A DNA stretch of 64,000 nt from Triatoma infestans (taxonomy: Eukaryota > Arthropoda > Insecta > Hemiptera > Reduviidae), in the NCBI GenBank assembly GCA_011037195.1, contig JAAEAF010000242.1, positions 124,001-188,000 on the forward strand, in the 5' to 3' direction. Below the pieces are notes generated by a model. That model worked only from the letters and a program-made list of their open reading frames with translations. It did no database searches and had not been told where the DNA came from. This document shows positions 44,677 through 56,609 of this stretch, one piece after another (position 1 is the stretch's first letter; each line of letters opens with the position of its first letter). A program made the position numbers and the translations under genes.

Positions 44677-45257
44677 GGGAAGACACGTGGAGTCGCATGG
44701 CACATTACGCCCATGAACTCCACCAGGCCAAAAATGTCTACTGGGAAAGTTAACGAACGAGGTGAGGACGCACTAAGGACCTAACCTGAAATAACGTGAA
44801 AAACGAGAGCTTGTGAGTCGCTTGTTAATGTTCGATTAATCCGGTATCGCAAAACCGATCTGCCGATATTAGTTCCTTAATTGAGAGTTTGCAATCACGG
44901 CTCAATATATACATTTATTTACATATGTTACTAGCCCCCACACCCAATCGCTGATCACTAATATCACATCATACGCATTCGTAGAATATAGAAACTCATG
45001 AGTAAAATTTTGGATCCCCCAGAGTATAGGAACTATTGGCGTTAACTGAGAATGTTCTAACAACTAGCCTTAGAGCCTTTGCTTAAGTGGCTGGAGAAAA
45101 CTTTGTGCTCTACTCAATGGAGATGCTGTGACTTTTCAGATCGGTATCAGGAAATGATAATAACTGCTTTGTAACTCTCGAAACAAAGTAAACTGAATTA
45201 CCAAATCAAATTGTTAGATTACATAACAATTATTTTCATGGATAACTATAATACATA

Positions 45258-45925
45258 CAGTGCAGTCTCGATTATCCGTCACTCTTTTATCCGTCACCAC
45301 CAATTATCCGTCACGGTGTTTGTGCCCACACATTATATACTCTTTATTGTACACGGCGCGGGCGCAATATAATTTCTGGATTTTCCAAAATCTATTTTGA
45401 GTGATGACGAAATAATTGCAAATTTGCATCCAACTGATGAAAATAATAGCGACAATGAAGAAGATGAAATTCAAATTTCAAAAATTACTAACACCGAAGC
45501 CGAAATTTCGATTTCCAAATTTATTGAATGGTACGAACACCAAGAAGAGTGCGATAGTACATCAAATTTACTTTTAAGGAAACTGCAAGTTCTTGCAGCC
45601 AAGAATGTGAGGAACTCTAAAAAACAGTCAACAATGATGAGTTTCTTCAAACCCTCACAAGAATAAAATCAAAGATTAGAAAAAACATGGAACAAATAAA
45701 AAAAAAAAACAAAAAAAATAAATTAAATTAAAAAAATACAAAAAAAAACTTTTTAATACTGGCTCGGTTTCCGTGACGGTCACAACCCCATATAAAAAGC
45801 AGAGTGGAATGTTTTTAAAAAACTAATAAAATATAAATTCTTCAACCTTGTTTTCTGTTAACCGTCTATTCTCTTATCCGACAACCGTCTGGTCCCGAAC
45901 GTGACGGATAATCGAGACTGCACTG
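45258..45925 (+). mobile_element. Tigger/pogo DNA transposon, internally deleted
   Basis: 668 bp. Terminal inverted repeats CAGTGCAGTCTCGATTATCC and its complement at the right end, TA duplication at 45256-45257 and 45926-45927. Block A1 has the empty TA at 4772-4773. The ends also hold repeated ATCCGTCAC. It keeps only the last part of the transposase frame, so it is non-autonomous. Confidence 0.92.
45397..45666 (+). CDS. Tigger/pogo transposase C-terminal fragment
   Basis: 89 residues from an ATG: an acidic stretch, then FIEWYEHQEECDSTSNLLLR, the end of Tigger/Jerky-type transposases, and QSTMMSFF near the C-terminus, which fits the PCNA-binding PIP-box (QxxMxxFF). The HTH and DDE domains are missing. 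A PCNA-binding tail is known in pogo. The ATG is probably not a native start. Confidence 0.85.
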   Translation: MSDDEIIANLHPTDENNSDNEEDEIQISKITNTEAEISISKFIEWYEHQEECDSTSNLLLRKLQVLAAKNVRNSKKQSTMMSFFKPSQE

Positions 45926-46799
45926 TAATTGGTTTCTTTGCGTTGCTAGTTTTTATTGAATGTTACATCGGTCCTAGTTAAGTTTAATAATTGCTATAAT
46001 ACAAACTATGCCTTCATTATAATTTCAACGAAACAAATAATGGTAATAAGTATCAGAACAAAAAATTACTAATATTAATAAAAAAATTCTGTCAATAATG
46101 AATACAATGAATGACAAATTAAAAAAATACATAATATTATCACAAGGTCTCATCGAACTTCTATATGCAGGAAATAAAGGTCGTAACGTATAAGAAGAGT
46201 CTTTTTATAAACAGTTTTATTGTAGTTCAGTTCTCAAGGAGTCAACCATTCTGTTTACAATTATATAGTAACAAGTTCAGTTACTGTCATATACCTTTTG
46301 TCTTGTATATCTTAGAAAAGAGATTAAAATTGATTTTGTAAGTGTTTTTCATATATATTTGTTATTTTTATAATTTTAAATTTTCTTTTTAAATTTTTGC
46401 TAGTTTCTAATCATTGAAGAGTGCTTTAATATTTTCCTAGCCTCACATAAACGGTTTTAAATTAAAAACAAAAAAATTGTCATATATCCATGGAGTACAG
46501 TCATAATTGCTTTAATCAGCTATAATAAAATTTGTTCATTAATAAACCAATGAAAATGGTCGGACTAAATTTAAAATTTAAATGGATTCAATCAATCATA
46601 GCAGTTTTTTGTCCCCCCTGGCAACGACATAGCGTCATTCAGCCAAATTATGGAGTACATTCGTCTCAACTCTATGTAATAATTAAAAACTTACCTAGGG
46701 CAAATGGCTAATCAATATTTATCCCTCTTCAGTGGCTACTGGTTAAAAATCTCTATACATATGTGTAAAATCTTATGACTTTGTACTCTTTATCTCAGC

Positions 46800-47065
46800 A
46801 ATAAATAATTCCGCAACTCATACTTTGGAACCATTCTTCTTCAGTACACTCTCATGTCTCATAGTTCCTAAAGAATCTTTTCTATGCCTGTAGCACCTCA
46901 ATTTTGTGGTAAAATAGAATATCTTCCTATCGGAAAGGGGCATCTAGGTACTTGTATTAAGCACTAAACATATTTCTGTATTTGTTATACATTGGGCAGT
47001 CCATAATTATATGATTATGGGATTCTTTTATACATTACACTTCATGCGGAGGGGTGACGATCTTT
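46800..47065 (-). mobile_element. LINE C-terminus fragment, block A2
   Basis: Paralogue of 6240-6478, more decayed. Cut at 47065, where sequence unlike block A1 begins. Confidence 0.45.
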
Positions 47066-47599
47066 GTCCTATTCTATGCAAGCATCCGGGCATCGCAATA
47101 GGACAAAGATCGTCAATCCGGGCAATTAAAATAAAATAAGTGTGGCTGCTCAATTATATTGAGTTGCTGAGACACAGCATACCAATCAATTCAGAGAACA
47201 ATGGTTGAATAGGAATAATGCGTAGGTATTTACTATATACAAATTTATACCGGAACAAATGCAACACCTAATAGAGTACCACAGGATCTATATATACACA
47301 GACTAAAGTTAAATGAATGTTTTAAATGAGGAATTCATAAAACATTGTTTACTTAATATGGCTTCCCCATCAAGTTTCCAAAGTGTTATAGATCACCCTG
47401 TATATATATATATGTAGCTATCCACATTGCATTGAACCTTTTATTTTTACAAAAACTGATCTTCCTAGGAAGCTGAGACTTCATGTTTCCCACAAAAGTG
47501 TCTATTTTTATAATTAGTTTTTCTGTAAAATAGTGAAAGCAACTGTACGTTACATAATAATTCCAAATTTAAGAAAATATGTCAATAAAAAATACTAAT
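47066..47599. other. Unique sequence between blocks A2 and B2
   Basis: No gene. GGACAAAGATCGTC near 47100 is an inverted repeat of GACGATCTTTGTCC at 47057, right at the breakpoint. A short (TA)n lies at 47398-47412. Confidence 0.5.
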
Positions 47600-48230
47600 G
47601 AATTGGAGTCGGAAAAAGTCGTCTGTTTTTACATTCTCTTACTCCTAGTAAGAGGAAATATTGTAATCGTGTCAAATTTTCGATATCGAGTTTTCACTGG
47701 AAATATCCGTTTTGAGGTCCCCCCTGGGAACCAAAAAAGTGGTTTTTAGCAAATGGTCTATCTGTGTATACTTCATGTGTATTAATGTGAACATCATAGC
47801 TCAAAAACGAAAAACCATAGAAAGTTGAAACTTGATATTCCGTTTAGGTATCGCCATGGCATCTTGCAGTACGTTATCTGCCAAAATTCCTCAACTGAAA
47901 TACCACTTTACTAGTTTTTTGTTTGTTTGCGTTTTTCTCAAAAATGGCTCCGGCTACTTTCTTCAAACTTGTTATGAGAACTACCCATACAAAAATCTAC
48001 AACTTTTATTTAAAACATTTCTCTTGGAAAATTCATTTATGGGCACTTTTTGTGGAGGGGTGGGGTTATGTTTTTCTCTAAAGTGCTATCATGGTTGATT
48101 ATACAATTCTATCATCCAAAGAAAATTAATTAGAAATAAATAGATGGCCAAAATTCCTAGTTTCAAGAAAATTAGTAAACCGCAAGTGCGCTTTTACTGA
48201 ACAGCTTTTTTCAGTTTTCGAGGAATTTAA
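47600..48230 (+). repeat. Dispersed noncoding repeat, copy 2
   Basis: Related to 42480-43037 (TAATCGTGTCAAATTTTCGA, GTGAACATCATAGCTC). Intact family members would be needed to tell its class. Confidence 0.5.
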
Positions 48231-48838
48231 TTAAATTCTGTTCACAAACTATAAAATTTGTCAATTATAATTGTGAGAACAGGAGTAAGAGAAATTTAGG
48301 TGAGTGTTTCACAACAGATTTTTTTCACTTGTTCTTATTTTTTTAGATTTTATTATTTTTAATATTTAACATTATAATAATTTTATTTTTTGTTTAGTTA
48401 CTTATTATGAGTTTATGATAAATTGTGGGAACTGAATTATTTGATGACATGAGAACCTATCTATTGTTAATTTTTTGTTCATTCTATGTCTCTATCAGAG
48501 TAGCTTCCCAGAAGTGATTATTGTTAAGAATATCTCTTTTTTTTTCTTTACATTTTAAATAAACGTTCAAGAATTTTTGCTTCAAAAGTACTAACGTTTA
48601 TTTTGTTAAAGAATAAAGTTATTTATTTGTTTATGAGAATAAAGTTAATAATGGAAATATACCAACGAATGATAAAACTAAATTTTTTTTTTTTCACTTG
48701 ATTTGGTTCGTATGTATCTCTTTGTTTTGCACTGCACATTACGTTCTCTTACTATTGTAAGAGGGAGTGTTGCATTTCCCTCTGAGTACCAACATCGCAA
48801 CTTGGACCTTCATCTATAACATTTTGACAATATAATTG
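48231..48838. other. Intergenic, no feature
   Basis: Nothing recognised. Ends at the exact start of identity with 9974. Confidence 0.4.
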
Positions 48839-51770
48839 GTTGTAACTTGGCTGGAATTATGGGCTTTCCTTCACTTATTTTTACAAGTAAGTCCTTTACT
48901 TATATTACAAGTAAATCTCTCTCTTTTAGGCAAAATATTTTTCTGGGAAATTTGATTCTGGAAGGGTTCTTTGAAGTTAGCCGTAGGTACTGGTAAATTT
49001 ATAACAACTACTTGGCTTCATATGAGGAGTTGTGTAAACTGGCATGGAATATTTGTCATCAGAGTTTTTTTCTCATACAAGTAATTATCTAAGTGTCTCT
49101 CAAGAGCGGTACAAAATTCATGAGAATAGTGCCATGATGCCAAACTGTTTGTTTGTAACAGGGTGTTTGGATATTTTTAAAACCTTTATTTTACCCAAAT
49201 AATTATAATAAAACTAGAATCAAATTCAATATTCATTTTTATTGTAACAACTAATAACAATAATAATAACATTATTCCAAAAATAAATTTTACAAAATAT
49301 ACAATATGGGGAAAATATAATATAAACAAATAAATAAATAGATTGTAACCTGGTTTATTCAATCATCTCGCTTGTCAAATACCTTATTATCCAACCGACA
49401 TCAAATTTAATCAATCTTTATTATTAATTCTTTCTGTTATTTTGTTTTCAATATTAAGGCCCAACAATGCTATTGTAGATTTACTCTTGATCTAGTATTT
49501 TCTATCAGTGAAATTAATATTTAAAAATCATCATTTAATTTAAAACCTTGGTGATTTGTACCATTCTCCATTTGAATTAATGATTTTCTTCCTTCTACAA
49601 ATATTAATAAACATAATATTATTGCTTACTTTATTTTCAAAATTGTGATTACCAAAAGATTAATGATTATTTAACACAAATTGATTGGGCTGTTATATCT
49701 ATGTTGTCATTATTTTTAGATGCATTTCAAGTTTTCTATAATGTTTTATAGTATTTTATTGATTACTTTGTACCTATCAAGTATTATTATAATTTCAAAT
49801 TTCCAGTTTGGTTTCTTATAGAACTTTAAAGATTTAACCATTAAAAAAAAAGATATGCTCATGCTACGTATAAGATAACTAGTCAATATAGTGATTATTC
49901 ATTATATGATTAAATGTAAATATTCAGGGATTATGCATAATAATCCGCCGTAATTATTTCTAAGCACCACTAAATATGGTATACAATTTTATCGATTTAT
50001 CACATTTATTGGCGATTATTCAAAACATTCAATACAAATTACGTTGCAAAACTCTTTTCTTTTGTTCTTCACCTCATGAGCTTTAATTATGTTGTCTGGA
50101 CGTATTATTTTATCGCCTCGTTTTAATTGTTTCTGTTTACGGCAAATTAGGTGTATGATATTCGTGAGTATATATAGAACGTCTTAATTCTAAGTTGTAC
50201 AGTATTATGAAGGAAAGAAAAAAAAACGAAATAGCAGTTTAATTACTAAAGAAAAATACAGTGATTTTTTTTACATGAAGTGCGTAAAAATAAATCCAAA
50301 ACAAGAGATGAAAACCGGAGACTATCAAAGACTGAAGAAACTATATCGTGAGAGTAGCTGATGTTGATAAACTTATTTCTCCTGTGTATGAAGAGAGTTC
50401 TAGCATTAGATTTTGTTACACACTTTAATTCATGAAGAACCATATTGCGATAGATCATGTCAGAAGAAACAGGGATTTTGGAGAAATTGCTCAAGAAGTA
50501 CAAAAATATTGCTGCCCTAGGAAGTGATGATTAATTTAAATTTATGTGAAAGTTGCCAGAAAAATCCAAGATGAAAAAAAAAGGGACTAGTACTTGAGCC
50601 GTCAGTTATCCAAAAGACGAATTCAAGATGCTAGGTTGACTTAATCGACATGCAGTCTCGGGCAGATAATGACTTTTATACTTGTATACATTTAACAAAA
50701 TTTGTGCAATTATGTGCGCATGCTGACATGATTCTTCATTATGTTTTAATTAATATTTTACTCTATCTGGAGTCCCTAGTATGTTGCAGAGCATAGCGGC
50801 CGGGAATTCAGCATCTGAATCATAGAAGAAGCGTCTACAATATGGCCCTAATCGTGAATGCCAAGCCTAGACATAGGTAGTCCCAATGTTCTGTCGAGTG
50901 ATTCAAATCAAAACATAGAAAATATGCTCATTTTCGGATTAGAAAGCAATCAGACCCGATGGCCTGAGAGATACAATGATGAAAACCGAGCCTTTTATTC
51001 AGGCAACAAGTGTAACCCGATGAAGCAATATTTGACCAACCTAAGAAAGTAGCTACACCACTCGGTACAAAAAAAAAGTTTTGGTACTTAGGAAATCTAA
51101 AAACTTGTATCGCCCGTGAAAATTCAATTATTTTCATTCATTCCTTCAATTCCTATACTAATTTTATAGTAAGACGTAAAAGCCTTCTACTTTGTTCCTC
51201 TTTTCCCTAGGAACTAAGGTTGCCGATCAAATTAAGCACTTCATTTACCCTTGTTTTGGCAATCACTGTCCCTCAGACTATGGTTTACCATCTCCTCCAA
51301 GAATCCTTCACCCATATCCTCGTCGTCCATTTTTCGTCTGGCCACTGGGTAATACCTCTTCCAGTGCCCTCTTGCCCACTTTGTCAGGATCATTCTTTTA
51401 ACCGAACCAGACCGATTTCCTTTTGGGTTGTCTGAAAGAAAATGTAATACATACAATAATAGCTAGGATGGAAATTAAAGAAGTAAAATGCATAAAAAAA
51501 AAATCACTAAATAATTGAAGTAAATAAAGTTATACGTAGATGTAAAAATTGAAAAAAAAGAAAAGGATTAACATTCAAATAAAGCAGTTAATTTGTTTCT
51601 TTAATGCAGTGTGCATTTACAGGCAAATAGAATAGATTATTTTAATGTATGGAAATGTTTTAAGTTCAAGGGTGATGTCACTGTATCATTAATTACGATT
51701 TTGTTTATTAATTAGGATAAAAATACGTCTCTCTAACTTTCTATAATAAGTGCAAATAAAAAAAAATTCA
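48839..51770. repeat. Block B2 5' flank, paralogue of 9974-12540
   Basis: Very high identity over 2.5 kb of noncoding sequence. 50700-51090 is present here but not in B1. Confidence 0.8.
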
Positions 51771-52440
51771 TCAATTATAAAATGCTCTTCATTATACTCT
51801 TCATTATAAATGTATGAGAGAGACATAAATTAACGGTTAATTTAGGCAATTTAAAAGTGCATATCATTGAGACACTCTTCATCATAAATGTATGGCAGAG
51901 ACAAAAATTGACAGTTAATTTAGTCCATTTTAATGTTAACTTAAAAAGGTAAATATTTACAAAATTTACAACATGATTTGTAAACAATATTTATCACAAA
52001 TTGTTTTATCAACGAGAGATAATTGAATATTAAGGACAATGCTTTCCTGTTTAATGCTTTTTCCATATTCTAATTTTATTAAAAAAAACAAAAAAAAATA
52101 CTATCTGGAAATGGCCAATTTTAATTATTAATGAGGAAAAAATAAAGTGATAATTACTTTATTTCCTTGGGCATAAGGCAAGGACATAATATTTTATTAT
52201 TGTTCAAATTTTAATTGTTATTTATGTTCATTTACTATTTTTTTTTTTATTAGTGAATAAAACTGTTGTAACATATGAAACGTCTTTGTTATTAAATTTA
52301 CCGTTGTTATTATATTAAGATGTACCTATGGAGATGCTGGTTTATTTAATTTTGGCTTGGATTGATTTATTTGGAATTAAAGGATTTTTATTCCTCTTTC
52401 ATATCCTATTTATATTTTTAGATTTATTTTCTCTCTTGAC
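51771..52440. other. B2-specific stretch with a diverged direct repeat
   Basis: TCATTATAAATGTATG-type units at about 51799 and 51880, about 80 bp apart. No counterpart in B1, which has other sequence and the 15-bp hairpin at this place. Confidence 0.5.
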
Positions 52441-52766
52441 AAATCATTTTGTAAAAAATCTGGTTATAACATGTCTATTTAGGTGTCGGAAAATAAAGCC
52501 TTTAGAAATTTCTTCTCCATAATAGCAGGCGTTATGTCCTAAATCCTAATCATACTTAACAGAAATGATTGTTATTTTTTACACCCTGCGTAACTGACCA
52601 CCAAGTCGATCAAGGTAACGCTAGATGTTGATGAAGCGCCTGATTATTTGTTCATAATAAACCCATACTCTCCAAAAATGTTGGTGATGGTAGGATTCAT
52701 TATTCTTTCTTGCCGCCTTCCAGCTAATTTACTGACAAATTTACTTCATATTTCAAATAAAAGGCA

Positions 52767-52955
52767 AGGGATTAGCTTAGTGGTAGCGCCTGGATTAGCA
52801 AGCAACGCGGTGGTCCTGAGTTGGAGACCCAGCAGTGCTGCCCTTAGATTTTGTACAGCTCATTTGTCCGGTAATGGACAGTGTTGTCTGTAACGAGAGA
52901 AAACTGTCTGGAAGCCGTCAGTGCACTGATAAGGATCCGGGACAAATGTCGATTG
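52767..52955 (+). mobile_element. tRNA-derived SINE
   Basis: GGGATTAGCTTAGTGGTAGC head, altered B box (GGTCCTGAGTTGGAGACCC), body CTGTAACGAGAGAAAACTGT. Its tail is abutted by a minus-strand LINE. Confidence 0.75.
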
Positions 52956-55345
52956 ATTTTTTTTTTTTAATTTATTTATTTCAATATGTCTACAAGCTCC
53001 ATTGATATTACATCTAATAAGATTACAAAATTTACATTTTAAATATGCTGTAAAAATAAATTGTTAATGAATATGTACAATTTTGTAAATGAATATCAAC
53101 TGCCTATAATAAATTCAAGAAATTACAGTAAAATGATAAAATAGAAATGTTCAAAATTTAAACTTTTTTAAAGTCCCATTTATTCAAAAAAATTAATGAA
53201 TTCGACGATGAATTCCTGCATGATCAACTGGTCTTCTGGCCTTCTCAATCAACGTCTTCCAGTTCTCAATATAGAGCTGATAAGCCTAGCTCTGGCGTTT
53301 TCTAAGATGGACAGTCATATATTAGATGGGTGAAATCCTGAATCTTAGTACCTGTGGGATCACACGGACAGTAAGGTGAATCTAAAATATGAAATCTATA
53401 AAGATAGTGTCTGCTTGGACCATGTCCTGTTAATACTTGGGTTAACCGGTAATTGATTTTTGGATTTTTGTAATTGATAATATGAATGTGTGTGATAAAT
53501 TTCTTTTTGAAATTCCCTTTTTGTGAATTTTGCCACTTCATTTCCCACTCTTTAAAGCTTCTTTTCTCTAGTTCACTTTTAATGTACGACTTTGAAAACT
53601 TATTGTAGGACGGCATTAATTGTATATCCTTAGCTCCTTCTTTAGCTAGACGATCAGCTTCTTCATTTCCTGAAAATCCAGCATGTGATTTTATCCATTC
53701 TAATCCAATTCTTATTTCTTTTGCATCGAGATCATCTATTTTTCTGCGGATACTTTCAATTAGAGAAGAATGAACTTTATCATTTCTTAAGCTGTCCAGG
53801 GTAATATGGCTATCTGTGTAAACCCTTACATTTCTTGAGAAACTTGATCTGTTGTTTTGAATTCATTCCAAACTCTTGCTAATTGCTAAGGTCTCTGCTT
53901 GATTATTGTCCATCGGAATATTTCTTCATGAATTTTATTGTTCTCAAAATAGACTACGAAGGCACAACCTACGATACCATCTATTCTAGAACCATCAAGA
54001 CTCGCATTGCCATCAGTTTCCACCAAACTTTTAATTGATTTAAATTTTGTTGGGTGCATCCAGAGGGAATGGGGTACATCCTGATCAAAGTTTTGAAAGC
54101 CACTCATGTTAGAGATATGCCCTTTCATCACCATGTAAAGATCACATATTTCTCTTGCTTTAATTGAGATAGGTGTTATGCCTGCCACTATACATGAAGC
54201 CTCATAGGATATTGTTCTGTACCCTTTAATCATTCTGATAGCCATAAGACGTTGGCACCTTTCAATCTTTATAAGGTTTTCCTTTTTCTTCAAATCTTTA
54301 ATCCAAATAGGAAAGTTAGCAATGGCACAAATGCGTGTCGTAAATAATTTTTAATGCAGAATGCCCCAATGCACTTTTGCAGTCCTTGATATACTATTGA
54401 TGATTTGCATTACCCGATCCGTGATATATTTAATATGACTATCCCAATTAAATTTTCTATTTATTATAACTCCTAAATATATCAGTTCGGAAACAACTTC
54501 ATTTTTTTCTCCGTTTGAATAAATTGATGTCTCATTTAATGATCTCTTCCGAGTAATTTGCAGCACCTTGGATTTTTCTCCATTGAATCTTATTTTTCTC
54601 TCCCTTGCCTAGTCTGTTATAAATAGAAGAGCTTCGTGAGCTCTCATCTGTACATCCAAATAGTTTTTTCCTCTTGTCATCAATAAAAAATCATCAGCGA
54701 AAGCAATAGAAGAGCAGTTAGATGGAAGTTTTAAAAGAGAATCATACAAAGTATTTCACAAACCTGGCCCGCAGCATGAGCCTTGGGGGCACCCGTTGGT
54801 AATATCGACTGTACAGGTGTAATTATGAGTTATTATGGTTGCTTTACGATTTTTAAAATAGTTTCTTGTCAGATTGAACAGATTTCTTGGGCAGTCAAAG
54901 TTTCGGAGCTGTTTCGTTAATTCAGGCCACCAAGCAGCATTAAAAGCACCTTTGACATCTAGAGATATAAGCAGAACCTTTTGCTTCTTCTGCAAAGCTT
55001 GAGAAACAAACTTTTCAACACAAGATAGGGCGTCTATGGTACTTTTCTGTGGAGTAAATCCAAACTGCCTTTGACTTAGACGTTTAGTAGAACTTAAGAA
55101 GTGCATGACACGATTTATCAATAATTTTTCTAGAATCTTGCCATAGATGGGGAGAAGACTTATTGGACGAAATTTATCCGCTTTTCTGGAGTTCTCTTTT
55201 TCAGGCTTACATAGTAAAATGACCTCTGCTTCCTTCTAGTTTTTCAGGAATATTCCCGATTTTAAGCAGCAGTTGTACATACTTGTGAAGAGAGACGGAT
55301 ATCTATTAAATAGATTTATAATTCCATCAGTCCATAGATGTTGAC
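52956..55345 (-). mobile_element. R1/I-group LINE with RNase H, 5'-truncated
   Basis: Minus strand: RT from FRPISLLPIYGKILEKL, FGFTPQKSTIDALSCVEKF, LISLDVKGAFNAAWWPEL, NGCPQGSCCGPGL (the next Trp is a stop), AFADDFLLM, LIYLGVIINRKFNWDSHI. Then RNase H (DGSRIDGIVGCAFVVYF, RVYTDSHITLDSL, WIKSHAGFSGNEEADRLAKE) and the C-terminal LTQVLTGHGPSRHYLYRF and CPCD region. Absent from FAR1 upstream, so inserted after the duplication. About four stops or shifts. Confidence 0.87.
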
Positions 55346-55486
55346 GCGCCTTAAATTAAAGAAATAAAAAAAAGAATTTATTATAACATTTTAGGCAAAA
55401 GTTGAAAATATATTTGCGGTATTCAGTTGAATGATCATTCTCAGTCAACGAGCAAATGTTCAAATATAGTCAAAAATTATATAATA

Positions 55487-56403
55487 CCAAAATTTCAGAA
55501 TATGAGAGAAAAAGCAATGCAGACGGTCGCCATGTAATTATTTTCAAAATCATTGATTTCCTGCTTCTCTTTCTTTCGAGACAGAGATTTATTCAGAGGC
55601 ATCAAGTTTTAGAAAAAAAAAATACTCAATTGAATTGTCTTTTTCCTCCAAAACATCAAGCTAGAAGAATATTAAAGAAAGAATATTAATTAAAAAAATT
55701 ATCTATTTCATTTGTTCTTATTATCTTCAAAATCTTTTAACCTTAGAAAGAATATTAATCAGGGCTTGATTTTTCTGTTTCTCTGCGACTTATTACTTTT
55801 ATTAGATGTTTAACCATTTATGGATTCTCAATTTTCAAGAACCCTTGATTTTTTTTATAAAAATTTATTTCCGTCTATTAGTATTTCTTTTTTTAATTAA
55901 AATAAGTAATTTATTTTTGTCGTATATTATTTTTTGGAAGCTTTGTAACAATACTATGACTAAGCTGCTGTTAATAATAATATTATTTATTTATTCATTG
56001 GGTCATATACTTTAGGTTGGGAACTACTATTCTACGTTTCAAACCGATATGCTTGTTTAGTAATTTTCTTTTTTGAGAAGGCAATTTAGAAGTTTCTCAG
56101 ATGCCAAGGAATCCTACTTGGAATTTTTATTTTATTGATTCTGATTTTATACTCAGAATCCGGGGGAAATTTTGAAAGAACTATTAATAAAGAATCTTCA
56201 AGATACTAGTAACGCTTTCCAAGTCATCGAATAAATAAGCCATAGATATATAGTCAATATAGTTTCTGAATAAGAACACTATCCTTTAACATATTATCCA
56301 AATAAATAATAGGGAAATGATTTTTTTTAAATAAGTAGATAAAACATTTATCTTTTGAACGTTTAAAAAATGAACTATTATAATGCTTACTGTCTCTTTC
56401 CAG
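55487..56403 (+). other. FAR2 upstream, paralogue of 13905-14802
   Basis: Noncoding, high identity to the FAR1 flank including the acceptor tract. Confidence 0.6.
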
Positions 56404-56609
56404 ATAATTCAAAAATGGCAACGCCTGGAATATCAGACTTCTATTCTGGAAAAGATGTTTTAGTTACCGGTGCTACTGGCTTTATGGGTAAAGTGCTGGT
56501 TGAAAAACTATTGAGATCATGTCCCGATATTAGAAATATTTATATCATCGTAAGATCCCGATATGGAAAAACATGTCAAGAACGTTGGAACCAAGTAACA
56601 GATTTACCC
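56404..56609 (+). CDS. FAR2 exon 1
   Basis: ATG at 56415 after the acceptor at 56403. An upstream in-frame ATG at 56370 lies across the acceptor and is not used if the intron is spliced. Three differences from FAR1, all changing the residue. Confidence 0.88.

Larger units (their letters stand above)
44677..47065. repeat. Block A2, paralogue of 4172-6478
   Basis: Same order and orientation as block A1. It differs by the Tigger insert here and the foldback insert there. Homology stops near 47065 (6478 in A1). Confidence 0.8.
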
